This document shows, piece by piece, positions 1 through 12,226 of a stretch of DNA of 64,000 nucleotides (position 1 is the first letter of the stretch; each line of letters starts with the position of its first letter). The notes under the pieces were generated by a model, which made no database searches, was not told the DNA's origin, and saw only the letters and a list, made by a program, of their open reading frames with translations. A program made the position numbers and the translations under genes. Source of the stretch: Talinum fruticosum (taxonomy: Eukaryota; Streptophyta; Magnoliopsida; Caryophyllales; Talinaceae); contig JAITYX010000084.1 in the NCBI GenBank assembly GCA_021018815.1, positions 2,356,001-2,420,000 of the forward strand. Direction: 5' to 3'.

Positions 1-1639
1 TGTTACTTGGATTGATGTTGAGGAAGGGCAACAATTTGCTTGTCATTCTAGGAGAGCATTATATTTCGAGTCTATCACTAGGACTCTTGTTTGCGTTTCC
101 AGCTCTAATAGTTCATCTTCAAATTCCGCAATTTCGTTTTTGAGTCCGATGCACTCATTTCTTCATTCAATAAGATGAATCTTTACACTTATTCTTTTCC
201 TTCTTATATTCTTAATTATTTTGCCTCTAATGATGAACACAAAATACTTAAAGAATTAATAAAAGTTATAGAAAATCATGAAAATTGCTCACCAATAATA
301 GAGGAAACAATAACAATTAACTTAGGGTCAACAGATTAGCCCCAAGAAGTCAAAATTGGGAAAAGACTGAATCCGGAAGAGCGAAGCAATTCACTTTGCT
401 CCTTACCGAATTCATAGATGTATTTGCATGGTCCTACAAAGACATGCCAGGGATAGATCCAAGTATAGCACAACATAGAATTCAACTCTACGAAGATGCT
501 AACTCGGTGAAGCGAAGCTCGGGAGAATGAAACCTAAATGGGCACCGAAAATTAAGCAAGAGGTGTAGAAGCAATTAGAAGCCGAGTTCCACTACCCTCA
601 AAGGGTAGAAAACATAGTGCTAGTTCCAAAGAAAGATGGCGGGGTCCGACTGTGCGTCGATTTCGAGGATTTAAATAAAGCGAGCCCTAAAGATGACTTC
701 ATGTTTCCTTATATTGACATTCTAGTAGATAACACGAGTGGGACATGCATTGCTCTCATTCATGGATGGATATGCTTGGATATAATCAAGTGAAGATAGC
801 TGAAGAAGATTTGGAAAAACGACCTCCATCACTTAATGAGGGACGTCATTGTTATGTAGTAATGCCTTATGAGCTCAAGAATGCTTGGAGCCACGTATAA
901 GACGACAATCACAACATTGTTAGATGATGTGATACCTAAAGAAGCCGAAGTTTATGTGGATGACATGATCATCAAGCCCAAGGATAGGGTCGGGCACTTA
1001 TCCAGACCTTAGAAAATTCTTCGAGTATAACATGCACCGTAGCCCACAAAAGTGTGACTTCGGGGTAACCTTAAGCAAACTGTTAGGTTATGTAGTTAGT
1101 CTTAGAGGAATTGAAATTGATCCATCCAAGATCAAAGCCATCTAAGGAATTCCACTATCGAAGACGGAGAAGGAGATATGGGGTTTTCTAGGATGTTTAC
1201 TTGTACATTAGTCATTTCATTTCAAAACCGACTATGGTCACGTGAACCTATCTTCAAGAAGCTTAAAAAGGGCAGAGCCAATTTAAGATGAAGAGTGCCA
1301 AAAAGCATTCGAGAAGGTTAAGGAGTATTTGGCTAATCCACCGGTGCTAGTTCCGCCCCAACAAGGAACCCTTTACTACTATACCTCGATACGACGTAAG
1401 CTGCAGTGGGAGCCATGTTACCTCAATGGGATGGAAAGGAGGAATATGCAGTATATTATCTAAGCAAGAAATTCTTAGATTACGAGACTTGGTATACACC
1501 GTTAGAGAAAACATCATTCACTTTAGTATGGGCTAATAAGAAGCCTAGACACTACATATTGGCCCACTCGGTACTGTGGTAGCACCAATAGATCCCATTA
1601 AGTACATTCTTGAACAACAAAATATCACAAGCAAGATAA
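1..1639 (+). pseudogene. gypsy pol fragment: reverse transcriptase and RNase H (E1)
   Basis: Broken reading frames encode Ty3/gypsy reverse transcriptase. Around 600-720 the frame reads VLVPKKDGGVRLCVDF then NKASPKDDF, the fingers and palm motifs. Near 953-976 comes YVDDMIIK, the catalytic Asp-Asp box. Around 1040-1140 KCDFGVT and GIEIDPSKIKAI mark the thumb and connection. RNase H-like sequence follows to about 1639, where it stops abruptly at a truncated Sirevirus LTR. Positions 160-340 match the region just before RT in the minus-strand relative (45869-46156). Multiple stops and frameshifts rule out a working enzyme. Confidence 0.85.
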
Positions 1640-2354
1640 CTAGAGTTGGAGTTTTACAACTTTGGAAACAAACAACCTTGACACGATGATCCGAGCCATG
1701 TCTACAAGTGGCTAAAACTTATTTGTCTGGTGTTTAACGGCTAGAGGCCGATTGCTTTTTGTATTTAAAAAATATGTTAGCCTCGTTCGAAAAACCTACA
1801 AAGGCCAACCACATTGGTTCTTAAAGTATGAAATACTTTGATCCGAGATTAGGCGTATATAATAATTAAATCATAATAATTAAATGCTTCATTATCTTTG
1901 GCCTAAAAGAATGAAATTTTCCGAGTCTAATATTCAATATACTCAAATTCCATTTTGAGTTAATCCTAAAGATGATCAAGTTAAAAGAGTTTACCGAGTA
2001 TAACAACTTGATCTTGTCGAATAATTCTCAAAGAAATAAGATAACTTAGAATAAAGAATTAACATTGTAATTCTCTTTACATTGAAATACAAAGTCGAGT
2101 GCTTAGAATAAGAGTGTCGGAGAAATTATTTGAGCATGCAATAGTTCTAAGTGATGTCCGAGTGAGTCGAAACACCGAGTGTAGGAGATATGCGATAAAA
2201 CACTTTCCGAGTCGGTTAGAACGGAATGAAAACTTAGATAAGAGTTTCTAAAGTGCTTAGAATGACTTGGAATCAAAACTTAAGAGAGATAGGATTTATA
2301 CACGAGTCTTTATGTAATACTCGGAATGTTTTAGAGTCAAAACCCGAGTCTTCA
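1640..2354 (-). repeat. truncated Sirevirus 3' LTR
   Basis: This stretch matches 9970-10680, the half of the 5' LTR next to its TG end, and ends in the same GTCTTCA (minus strand TGAAGAC). The other ~750 bp of the LTR are missing and sequence switches directly to gypsy RNase H at 1639/1640. A related solo LTR lies at 12227-13699. Confidence 0.85.
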
Positions 2355-2370
2355 ATCTCCCCTTTTTGAT
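2355..2370 (-). promoter_or_regulatory. polypurine tract of the Sirevirus
   Basis: On the minus strand this reads ATCAAAAAGGGGAGAT directly before the LTR start TGAAGAC, as expected for the plus-strand primer of an LTR retrotransposon. It fixes the inner border of the 3' LTR at 2354. Confidence 0.8.
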
Positions 2371-2599
2371 GATAGGTATTCCATACTTAAGATAGAAACT
2401 TATTAGTGCGAAACATGAGTTTTCATTTTTAATGATCGAAGTATCGGAGCAAAGAGTGACGGATGATACTTATAAAATACGATTCGGATCATATCATAAC
2501 TCAAAACAGTTATACGGATAATAAATTAGAGCAAAGAAATGAAATGAGCAGATTGTATTAGATCGGAAAGGCAAAAGAAATAGCAGTGAACCGAGAAAC

Positions 2600-4349
2600 A
2601 AGTTTCTTAAGAGAAAAAAAATTGATTCATTGCTCGAAAGAGGAATGAACTCCCCTATACAAAACATCAAGTTTTCTATATTTTCTCCCCTAGCATTTCA
2701 GCAAAAAGGAGGGAAGAAAATAGCAATCCAAGACAACCGATGTTGGAAAAAAAATGGATTTAGAGTAGGGGGCTTACTGTTGAGAGGAGGAGGATGGGCA
2801 TTGCGCCGACTCGATAAGCTTGGGAGGAGGTGGATGATCGTGGCGGTGGCAGCATAGGCATGTCCGGAAGTGGCTCGTGCTAGTCCGTCGAGCTAGGGCG
2901 TATCTTCCTCGGGCTCATCCTCCCGAAAGACAATAGATGGTGGTGCTTCGAGCCAGCGAACTTTGGACTAACCGACATCCCCAGCTCCGTCCGACCCACG
3001 TAGATCATGATCCGAGGAGATCAGCTCCGGTTTAGGTTCCGTTGCGCCTTGGCCCTTAGGTGGGGTAGCCTCTTCCTTTTCCTTCTCTTCTTCCTTCTCC
3101 TCTTCGGGCTAAGTCTGTTCCTTCTTTGGTCGTTGCTTCAGCTTCTTTTTCTACCTCAGCCGAGGGAGACTTGGCTAGGACTGGAAGACTCCTCGAAGTA
3201 TCCGAAGTGTCTAGGTCCTGAGCGACCTTAGACCTGTGTTCTTAGAGAAGTCAAAGCTGCTCACATTGCTCATTGAGAATGGCCTTGAACTCAAGCATAA
3301 GAGTTTAACACTCTTGGATCCGAGACTGCTCGACCATCCGGTTGATCACCGGGCCTTGGTAGATTGGTTTGAGAGAACGGACGAGTGTTTTAAAGTTGTT
3401 CGGGCATAGAAGCGAGTTTTTCTACAATTACCGTAAGAGGTGCAATAGAGAGAGGAGGAGATGGTAAAGAAGTAGAGGGACTAGCAGAAGGAGGTGGAAG
3501 TGTTAGTGCTTTCGAGCTGGTGGAGGAGAGGGGGTGGAAACTCGGATGAATGAACCCGGACACTAGGTTTCACTTCTTGGTATCCGTAGCCCGAAGTTCT
3601 TTTCTACCAACAACAATGGTAGCCTCGAAACAGACTTTAGGATCTAAGGGAAGAGTAATGTTGAACTGTTTGAAAACAAACGTCAAGAGAGTTCCGAAGG
3701 GAAAAGAAACGGCTTTTTGGATTAAGTTGGCAAGGCCATCTCGCTCAATAATGAAAGGGAAGAGGTCTACTTTGTAGCCCTCCGGAATGTGAAACAAGGC
3801 TTTGTGAAATCTTGAAGTTTGGATTCTCCTTACTAGAATGATGAGAAAAGAAGGTTCTCATCGGAATGAAATAGAGCAGACCTTGCCTCGGATATCATCC
3901 GATTCACGGAGAAGTTCTTTCATGACTCAAGTACTTCTTTGGCCTACTTTTCAAAGAAGTCATCTTCGGCTTCCATGAAAGGTATAGGGTTAGAGTTGAG
4001 AAAGAGATAAGAAACTTTGAAAAGTTTCGAAGAGGGAGGTTAATGCAAACAACCTTCCCTTGGACTTTTGAGGTGATGACACCTTCCGAATGGGACATGT
4101 TAGCGTAGAACTCGAGAGATGAGTTACTGGATAGATGAAATCACCGAAGCACAAATAATTGTAGACTCTAGTGTCCTGAATGTGTTTAAACCACGAAAAG
4201 GAAGTGGTTTGGAAGAACTTGTCATCCAATATAACGTGTTGGGCGACAAAGATTTTCGAGGGTTGGAGGCACCCTCTTGAGTATTTTTGGTACGGGGCTT
4301 CTTGGTTGCAGACCCTAACAGCTTCTGGTCTTGAACCTTGCTTAGGCAT
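2600..4349 (-). pseudogene. envelope-like extra ORF of the Sirevirus
   Basis: Minus-strand coding remnant between pol and the 3' LTR. It starts near 4349 (MPKQGSRPEAVRV). A domain with FYANM-type, VQGKVVCINLP and YLCFGDFIYPVTHL segments follows (roughly 4000-4260). These resemble the 'putative plant transposon protein' domain found after pol in Sireviruses, often called envelope-like. A second block at 3570-3797 reads GYKVDLFPFIIERDGL, and a Pro/Ser/Glu-rich tail follows towards 2800. Frames shift at about 4000 and 3900. Function of the family is not established; domain identity is from recall and needs a profile search. Confidence 0.55.
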
Positions 4350-5085
4350 TATGTGAGGTGAGAAACGAGAGAAGAGAGAGAGAAGAGAGAGAGAGAAAGA
4401 GCTTTGAATTCGGAAAGTGAATGTGAGATAATAGAGATTTCAAGAGAATAGAGTACAGAGCAAAGCAATAAAAAGAAGATAAAGGGATGCTACTTATAGC
4501 GAAAAGAAATAACCTTCAGCCTTCGGTCCGACCTGAAATTCGAATGGTAATCTCGGACGGGTGTGACGTTCCGTACTCCAACGGCTATTATTGCAGCGAG
4601 TTTTCTTCCAACGACTAGAATTCTTTGATTAAAACGCGCGTCCGAGAGAGAAGAGAGACTTTTCGAAAACATTTATGAAATTCTATATTTATCTAGAGAT
4701 AATCCCATAAGTTTGATGTCCATTTTGCTAAAAACCGAGTCCGACTCGATATGTTTTCCGAGTAACCGAGAGCACTCGGAGAACTAATAACTCATAGTTC
4801 ACTCTCACTCGTCAACTGATCCATTTGTTATTAAAAACATATGACACATAACTATGCAAGGATAATACACTTAGAAATCATATAATCATACCAAGCTCAT
4901 TCCTAAGAAAGCAAAACTAATCCTCACTAAGTGGCTTAGTGAAAATATCGGCTAACTAAAATTTCATAGGAAGGAATTCAAGTTCAATATCACCTTTCTC
5001 GAGTTGTCTCTTAGAAAATGATACTTGACCTCAATATGCTTTGTCTTTGAGTGCTTGAACCGGATTCTTGGTAATGTTGATTGCA
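4350..5085. other. spacer between copia pol and the envelope-like ORF
   Basis: No coding region can be supported here. It starts with a GA-rich run (about 4365-4405) just upstream of the envelope-like start. From about 4920 to 5085 the minus strand probably holds the decayed C-terminal end of copia RNase H (for example the reverse complement of CTCGAGTTGTCTCTTAG). Confidence 0.5.
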
Positions 5086-8067
5086 CTATGATTGCCACAC
5101 TTGATTGGGATAGATATGAATGATAGCCCTAGATCCTTCAAGTGCTTTGCTTGATCCATAGAATTTGAGCACAAGCAAGCTCCGGTTGCAATGTACTCGG
5201 CCTCGGTAGTTGATAGAGCAACATAATTTTATTTCTTTGAGTGCCAGGAGATGAGGGATTGACCCAGAAATTGGCATGCTCCTGATGTGTTGTTTCTATC
5301 AACTTTGTATGCAGCATAATTAGCATCCGAGTACCCGGTTCGAGTCGGCTTCGAGTCTTTTGAAAACCATAGACCAAGATTCCGAGTCCCTACAAGATAT
5401 CCGAAAATTCTATTCACCGCGAGTGAGATGTGATTCTTTTGGATTAACTTGGAATCTTGAACAAAGGCGGACACTAAACATAATATCCGGCCTATTAAAT
5501 GTGAGATAAAGTAGAAATCCAATCATACCTCTATAGAGTTTCGATCTACAGACTTTACCTTTTTCATCCGATTCTAGTTACAAACTGCTACTCATAGGTG
5601 TTGCTTGCATACTTCACATCTTGTAGTTTGTACTTCTTCAAAAGCTCCTTAGTATACTTGGATTGATGTATATAAATGCCAACCTTATCTTGTTTGATTT
5701 GTAGACCAAGAAAGAAGTTGAGTTCTCCCATCATACTCATTTGGAATTCCTGTCTCATCAACTCGGAAAATTCGTGACATAGAGTTTCAATAGTAGCTCC
5801 AAAAATGATATCATCAACATAAATATGAGTCATAAGAAAATCTTTCCCCTTGGTTTTTATAAAAAGAGTTTTGTCAATCTGACCTCTTTTGAAATAATTT
5901 TTAACTAAGAAATTGCTTAGTCTTTCATATCAAGCTTTGGGAGCTTATTTAAGACCATATAAAGCCTTTTGCAATTTGAAAACATGACGTGGGAATTCTA
6001 AGTTTTCAAATCCAGGGGTTGCTCGACTTAGACTTCTTCTTGAATGAAACCATTCGGAAAAGTACATTTGACATCCATTTGATAAAGCTTGATCTTCATA
6101 CTAGATGTAAATGCTAACAAGATTCCGATTGCCTCAATCCTAGCAACAGTGCAAAGGTTTCCCCATAAGCAATTCCTTCTTCTTGATTATAACCTTAGGC
6201 AACAAGGCTAGCCTTATTTCTAACTATCAACCCTTCCTCATCGAGTTTGTTCTTGAAAACCCATTTGGTTCTTATGACTGGGTGATTAGATGGTCGTTTG
6301 GTTAGAGTCTTAACTTGGTTTCTTTCAAATTGATTGAGCTTTTCTTGCATGGCCTTTACCCCATTCAGGCTCATTTAGGGCTTCTAGTGCATTTTTGGCT
6401 TCAGCTAATGATATGAATGCAGAAAATGCACACAGATTATGCAAAGAGGATCGAGTTCTCACCCCACTATTGATGTCGGAAAGTATGCTTTCAGGTGGGT
6501 GGGTGGATGCATATTTGAAAGCTTTACCTGTCCTTTGGTTTACCAAGTTTGTTGGTTGAACAGGCTGATCTTCGGTTGGTTGTTGCTTGAGTCTCATTGA
6601 CTTGTTCTTTAGCATTTTGAGCTGGCTCTTGAATTTGTTTAGTCTAAGTCATAAGATTCGGAGTTGCTCCATTCCGAGTTGCCTCGGTAATTTCGTTTGA
6701 CTCTTTTTGAGATCGGCTTCACCAAGGTCGTCTTCATCTCCGTTAAGTCTACGAGCCAAGTATGTGGACTCACTTATCCTGCTAAGATCAATTTCATCAA
6801 AGACAACGTGGATACTTTTTTCCACTTTGTTAGTTCTCTTGTTAAAAACACAATAAGGTTTGTTATGAGATGAGTAACCCGAAATATACCTTCATCCGAC
6901 CTGGCATGAAACTTAGTCGAATGCTCCTTACCATTGTTGTGCACAAAGCACTTACATCCAAATGGTTTGAAGTAGGAGATGTTGGGTTTCTTTCCTTTGT
7001 AAAGCTCGTAAGGTGTTTTCTTCAAGATAGATCCGATAAGGCATTTATTGAGTGTGTAATTTGTTGTGTTCATCGCCTCGGTCCAGAAATAGTAAGGTAG
7101 ATCATTTTTAATCATCATAGTCCTTCCTATTTCTTCAAGAGTTCTGTTCTTTCTCTCTACTACTCCATTTTGTTGAAGAGTTCTTAGTGTAGAGAAGTTG
7201 TGAGAGATGTTATTCTTATCACGAAGTCTGCAAATTCCGAGTAGTCGAACTCTCTTCCATGGTCGGTTCGAATCTTTCCGATTTGAGTGTGAGACTCTAC
7301 TTGAATTTTCCTGCAGAGCTTAGTGAACTCTTTAAAGGCTTCATTCTTGTTTCGAGAAAACATACCCAAGTAAATCGTGAGAAATCATCAAGGACAAGCA
7401 CATACGATTTACCTCCAAGACTTTTCACAGGAATTTCACTACACAAATCCATATGAATCAATTCAAGCACTTTTGATGTAGACACGGTTTTGAGTGGTTT
7501 GAAAGATGATCTAACTTGCTTACTTTTGTGCATGCTTCACAAATTTTATTTTTCTTAAATGCACAGTTGGGTAGACCCCTAACCAATTCATAAGATGCAA
7601 GTTTCTTGATACTATGCATGCTAATATGACCTAGTCTACGATGCCAAGTCCATGAATCATCATTCATAGATGCTTTCAAACAAAATAAATTCGGCTTGAA
7701 TCGGAGAGAGGAATAGTGTAGGTGTTACTTGACCTCGGACACGAGAGCTTAGTCTCTTTGGCGATTGCATCGAAATGTAGCGGTTGGTATGAGTGAACAT
7801 TACCTCTTGACCTTTGTCGAACAACCGAGAAATGCTAAGGAGATTGTACTTGAGTCCTTTGACACGGTAGACTAGGCTAACTGTGTTGTTTCCTTCACCA
7901 ATTTTTCCAATCCTTACTATCTTTCCTTTGCTATTATCTTCAAATATGACTTTTCCTCCTTTCGGATCTTCTAGCTCGGATAAGAGTCTTGAATCTCCTA
8001 ACGTGTGGCGTGAGCAACCACTATCTAAGTACCAGTGACCTTTCTTCTTCTTCCGAGTTATCCGCAA
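5086..8067 (-). pseudogene. copia pol: protease remnant, integrase, RT, RNase H
   Basis: Decayed Ty1/copia polyprotein, read right to left. At 8067-7660 KGHWYLDSGCSRHTLG (protease to integrase junction with the DSG-like site) leads to NLLSISRLFDKG. At 7679-7458 WHRRLGHISMHSIKKL with a downstream CEAC forms the HHCC zinc finger (GAG-pre-integrase). The integrase core lies at 7533-7184 (HMDLCSEIPVKSLGGKSY, IRTDHGREFDY) and continues to 6774 (YYFWTEAMNTTNYTLNKC). RT with YVDDIIFGAT lies at 5833-5588. RNase H with SDANYAAYKVDRNNTSGACQ lies at 5522-5086. Many frameshifts separate these blocks. The order integrase before RT is diagnostic of Ty1/copia. Confidence 0.9.
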
Positions 8068-9145
8068 GATAAAAATAAACTAACCCTTCTCACTTCCTCT
8101 TATAAACCCGAGTAACTCTCTTTATTGTGGTCCTTTTTTAGGAAGAGCACTTTTGAGAACCCTAATTTGAATAATTTTGGAGTGCAGTCCGATTTTGAAT
8201 CTTCCATCCAGAGAACTAAGTCTCGTGTCTCTTTCTTTTGAAAATCTTTTCTTTTGTAAATAGGAGGAGCGAGGCTTTTTCCTATAAGCTAGTATGAGCT
8301 GAGTCCTCTTTTCATTTGTATGAATGGCACCATGCTCAGCCTTCCTAAACTTTACAGTTACGGAATCGGTTTTGAAAAGATTAGAATAGGATTTTGATTC
8401 CTCTTCTTCATTGCAACCAAGTCCTTCTTTCCTGAAGGAGACACACTCGAGCCTAATAGCACATTATGGTTTTTCGACTTTAAGTGAATTTCAAAACAAG
8501 CTCTTGGGACTCATTAAGCTTTCTTTTTAGTTGCTTATTCTCCGTTGCGAGTGACTCGGACATGGTCTCATTTGTTTGAGTACTTGGTCTTAAGTTTTGT
8601 CATATTTTTCTCGGTTTTCCAATTCATTTTTAAAAGCATTGCTCTCATCGAGTAAGAGACTCAAGTTGTTCTTTGAACTGGAACGAGTCGAATTGGACTT
8701 TCTTCCAAAGTGAAAATATATCGTGCTAGATCAACTCATACTTATGAAGATATTAACTTATCTTTGCTTGCTTCACTTGGCTTGTTCCTTCATCGGTGTT
8801 GACAAGAGCGTCTCATACCTCTTTGGGCTGTGTCACGAGCTGAGACTCTATTGTATTCATCTCGTGCTAATGGCACACATCACCGTGTTCATAGCTTTGA
8901 AGTTCTTTTTGAACTTATCGAGTCTCTTATGTGGTGAACTTAGATTTGACTTTTGGCACAATAGTTCCATTCTTCGTCTTCATTGGAATGAAGTTGCTCG
9001 CTTGGATGATGTTCCAAACATCTTCATCGTTGTCCATTAGGAAACACTCTATCATCTTCTTCCAATGTGCAAAGTTTGATCCTTTGAACTTTGGTGGTTT
9101 GGTGGATGACCTTCCTTCATCGAACTCTCCATTGTTCCGAGCCAT
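8068..9145 (-). pseudogene. copia gag remnant
   Basis: The minus strand from 9145 begins MARNNGEFDEGRSSTKPPKF and continues with GSNFAHWKKMIECFL, the N-terminal signature of Sirevirus-type Gag (capsid precursor). The frame breaks near 8927, and sequence to 8068 is coding-like but shattered, with no intact zinc knuckle visible. It lies 45 bp from the primer-binding site, as expected for the first gene of the element. Confidence 0.7.
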
Positions 9146-9189
9146 CTAATCTTTACACCTTTGGGTGGTGAGATCCTTTTGAAAGGCTA

Positions 9190-9201
9190 GGCTCGATACC
9201 A
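9190..9201 (-). promoter_or_regulatory. primer-binding site, initiator Met-tRNA type
   Basis: The minus strand reads TGGTATCGAGCC, two bases inside the 5' LTR. It matches the usual plant copia site TGGTATCAGAGC apart from one missing base. It sets the orientation and the inner LTR border. Confidence 0.75.
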
Positions 9202-9203
9202 AT

Positions 9204-10680
9204 TCAAGGTTTGCTCGTGGAGAGTCTAAGTCACCCTAGAGGGGCGATGATGAAGAAAATTAAACAATTTTTGCAATAATACGAGTCCAACGGCAGATTC
9301 CGAGTCTAGATTGGACTCGGAAAAGTAATAACACATATATACGTGGAAACCCTCCTGGGGCAAAAAACCACTGATAGTGCTAATCCAAGCACCATGCCAA
9401 ATTCACTATTTTGATCCACAAAATACAAGGACTGACTCTACTCAAATTTTTCCCTTAAACAATTATTTACAATGTTTTCCTAGACTCAAAAGTTCCCTTA
9501 TGTGATTTAGTACTTCCTAACTAAGGTAACCTTTACAATCGGGGACAAGTGAGTTGAGTTAACCCTTATAACTCGGTCAAGGGACATTAATTAGAAAGTA
9601 AGAAAAGAATGTAACTGATTATAAGAGTTTTTTACAACTCAGAAATATTAAATACTGATTTGGAGTTGTAAATAGAAGATTGAGTAAGAATGACAACATT
9701 AATTAGTTCAACAATTAATTTAGTTCCACATCTCTTTTCAGCAATCTTCAAGTCTTGTGGAGTGGCTTCTATTTATAGCCAACCAGGCAGAGTGACCATT
9801 GAGTCTTGATTACTGGACTAAAATCTTTACTAGCGAGTTATAACGACTATTTTGAGTCGCTCGAAAAGATCCGTTGGGATGTGAACGTTGTACAATGGCT
9901 CTTGGCTTAAAAAGATGTTCCAATCAATTGGTGGTCACTGAAAGCTAAGGTGGAAACAACTGTTTGACCTAGAGTTGGAGTTTTCCAGTTTTGGAAACAA
10001 GCAGCCGTGACACGGTGTGTGAGCCATGTCTAGAAGTAGCTAAAACTTATCCGCTGGTATTTAACGGTTAGAAGCCGGTTGCTTTTTGTAATTCAAAAAT
10101 AAGTTAGCCTCGTTTGAATAACCTATAAAAGCAAACCACATTGGTTCTCAAAGTATAAAATACTTTGGTCCAAGATTAGGCATAAATAACAATTAAATCG
10201 GAATAATTAAATGCTTAATTATCTTTGGCTTAAAAGAATGGAACTTTCCGAGTCTAATATTCAATATACTCAAATTCCATTTTGAGTTAATCCTAAAGAT
10301 GATCAAGTTTAAAGAGTTTATCGAGTATAACAACTTGATCTTGTCAAATAATTCTCAAGGAAATAAGATGACTTAGAATAAAGAATTGACGTTGTAATTC
10401 TCTTTGCGTTAAAATACAAAGTCGGTGCTCATAATAAGAGTGTTCGAGAAATTATTTGAGCATGATATAGTGCTGAGTGATGTTTGAGTGAGTTAGAAAC
10501 ACCGAGTGTAGGAGATATGCGATAAGGCACTTTCCGAGTCGGTCGAACATAATGAAAATATAGATAAGAGTTTCTATAGTACTCGGAATGACTTGGAATC
10601 AAAACTTAAGAGAGATAGGATTTATACCAGATTCTTCATGTAATACTCAAAATGTCTTCAAGTTAAAACCCGAGTCTTCA
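9204..10680 (-). repeat. Sirevirus 5' LTR, 1477 bp
   Basis: Matches the solo LTR 12227-13699 along its length and the truncated 3' LTR 1640-2354 over its outer half. On the minus strand it starts TGAAGACTC and ends ...CCTTGA beside the primer-binding site; the terminal CA appears mutated to GA. E1 sequence resumes at 10681. Confidence 0.85.
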
Positions 10681-10971
10681 CATTCAATGCCCATTCATAT
10701 AGAACAACAGAGTCAACTCTGCGCACATATTTGCACTTAAAGTGTTTAGTACTGACCAAACCAGTTGTTCCCATGACATCTATGAGTATGCTAGCGAGTG
10801 TCTAGTACTCGACCAAACAAAGAATACCCGATGGACTCCATACCTAGAGCCCAATGACCCATCCGTACGCTAGCGAGTGCGGTTCTTCATCAACCAAGGG
10901 TAGGCTGTACAAGGAAACCAACACAGGAATTAGCCTACTTTGTGTCAATCAACATGAAGTAGAACCCATCA
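10681..10971 (+). pseudogene. gypsy E1 pol fragment between RNase H and integrase
   Basis: Matches the reverse complement of 43820-44070 in element C, including the shared stretch TTTGTGTCAA near 10938 (CTTTGTGTCAACCAACATGAA in the other copy). It is thus the part of pol between RNase H and the integrase zinc finger. It is bounded on the left by the Sirevirus and on the right by the CATCA duplication of the next gypsy element. Confidence 0.75.
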
Positions 10972-12218
10972 TGATAAATCGCAAGTGCGCGGTGTGTAGT
11001 TGTAGCAAGTCAAGGTTGATCCCACAAGGACTCAATCTAGCAACGCAATGAACTAAGCCCTTACTTAATTGCTAAGAAAATCATGTTTTTGAGTTGGTTG
11101 TTTGCTAAACTAATTATAAATATTAAAAATAAGAAAATTAATCTAGAATTTAACCAATGGATAAAAAGAATCTAAATTGTATTTCCTAACAATGAGTTTG
11201 ATTATTAAAAATAATTTGTGTAATCATTCTTTCAATTGAATCAAGGATAGATAATGAAAATAATGCTACCGCTTTTTATGGTGAATAGAATTGCTCTAAT
11301 TAACCTATCAAACAAGTTTCGAACACCTTTTAAGTTCATCAAAGTTAAAGATTTCAAATTATCAAAATGATCCCCTAATTTACTAGTCTTTTCTCAAATT
11401 TTATAAATTAGGTAAAATAGTTGGTTGTCAGATTATTCCATTTAACTTTTCGGTAGTTCACTGATTAATCTCAAATTACAAGTGTTCAAGGCCTTAAAAA
11501 TACTTATAAACATAAAGAAGACAACTTTCTATTGATTCAAAATAATTCAAGCACAAATAATAAAAATCTAATCAAACATCACTATTTCGGATTACAAATG
11601 CCTAGATAAAAGAAATCTACTCACACATGATTATTGAAAGATGAATAAAAATTCTAAACATGGTAATCAAACCTCAAATAACAAGAATGCGAGAATTCAA
11701 TTGATGCCCTTGAAGAACTCCACTTGAATCTCTCGACTTCAAATGAAAATTCCACCAAATTTGCCCTCAATCTTCTCCTTCAATCTTCAAAATGTGTTTT
11801 TGATTTGATGTGGATGATGAAGGGATGATATATGGATGGATTTTTCCCATGGATGCTACAGTTCTTAAAGTTAAATAGTTGGAAATCGGCAATCAAAATA
11901 CCCAAAGCTGTCAAAATTCGAGCAACCACGCGAAAAATGTAGAAAAAAATAGCCATTCTTGGCACCTCGAGTGGGCTCTGTCCAACTTCTCTCACCTTGA
12001 TTTTTCTACCACGGTTTAGGGGTCCATAGGGGATGTCCGTAGTCAACTTGTTTTTACCGAAATTTAGAAAATTGGGTCGTTTTGGCCTCAAAACCTACAA
12101 ATTTGCATCAAAAACAACACCAAGTGTAATATGAAAATAGGGATATAAATCAAACATTTTAAGCATAATATTCCCTAATCCACTACCGAAAAGACCGAGT
12201 CAAAATATGCTCTTATCG
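10972..12218 (-). repeat. 3' LTR of the gag-protease element
   Basis: Starts TGATAA and ends TTATCG (one change from TTATCA), so its termini form the short inverted repeat TGATAA/TTATCA. It pairs with 18360-19526 over its length, for example GAGTTGGTTGTTTGCTAAAC in both. At 1247 bp it is about 80 bp longer than its partner because of small indels. Confidence 0.9.
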
Positions 12219-12226
12219 GAATCCCC
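12219..12226 (-). promoter_or_regulatory. polypurine tract split by the solo LTR
   Basis: Joining 12219-12226 to 13705 onwards gives, on the minus strand, GATGGGGGATT next to the 3' LTR, a G-rich plus-strand primer. The Sirevirus solo LTR lies inside it. Confidence 0.6.

Larger units (their letters stand above)
1640..10680 (-). mobile_element. Sirevirus-type Ty1/copia retrotransposon
   Basis: Minus-strand copia element. From its 5' end (right to left) it has a 1477-bp LTR (9204-10680), a Met-tRNA-like primer-binding site, gag, pol in the copia order protease-integrase-RT-RNase H, an extra envelope-like ORF, a polypurine tract and a 3' LTR cut short at 1640. The extra ORF after pol and the long LTRs point to the Sirevirus lineage. 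It inserted into gypsy element E1: the right flank (CATTCAATG at 10681) continues E1 sequence known from the copy near 44053-44066. Several frameshifts and stops show that it is inactive. Confidence 0.85.

Noticed and set aside
2630..3231. Plus-strand open stretches 2630-2857 and 3007-3231
   Set aside because: Antisense shadows of the low-complexity tail of the Sirevirus envelope-like ORF.
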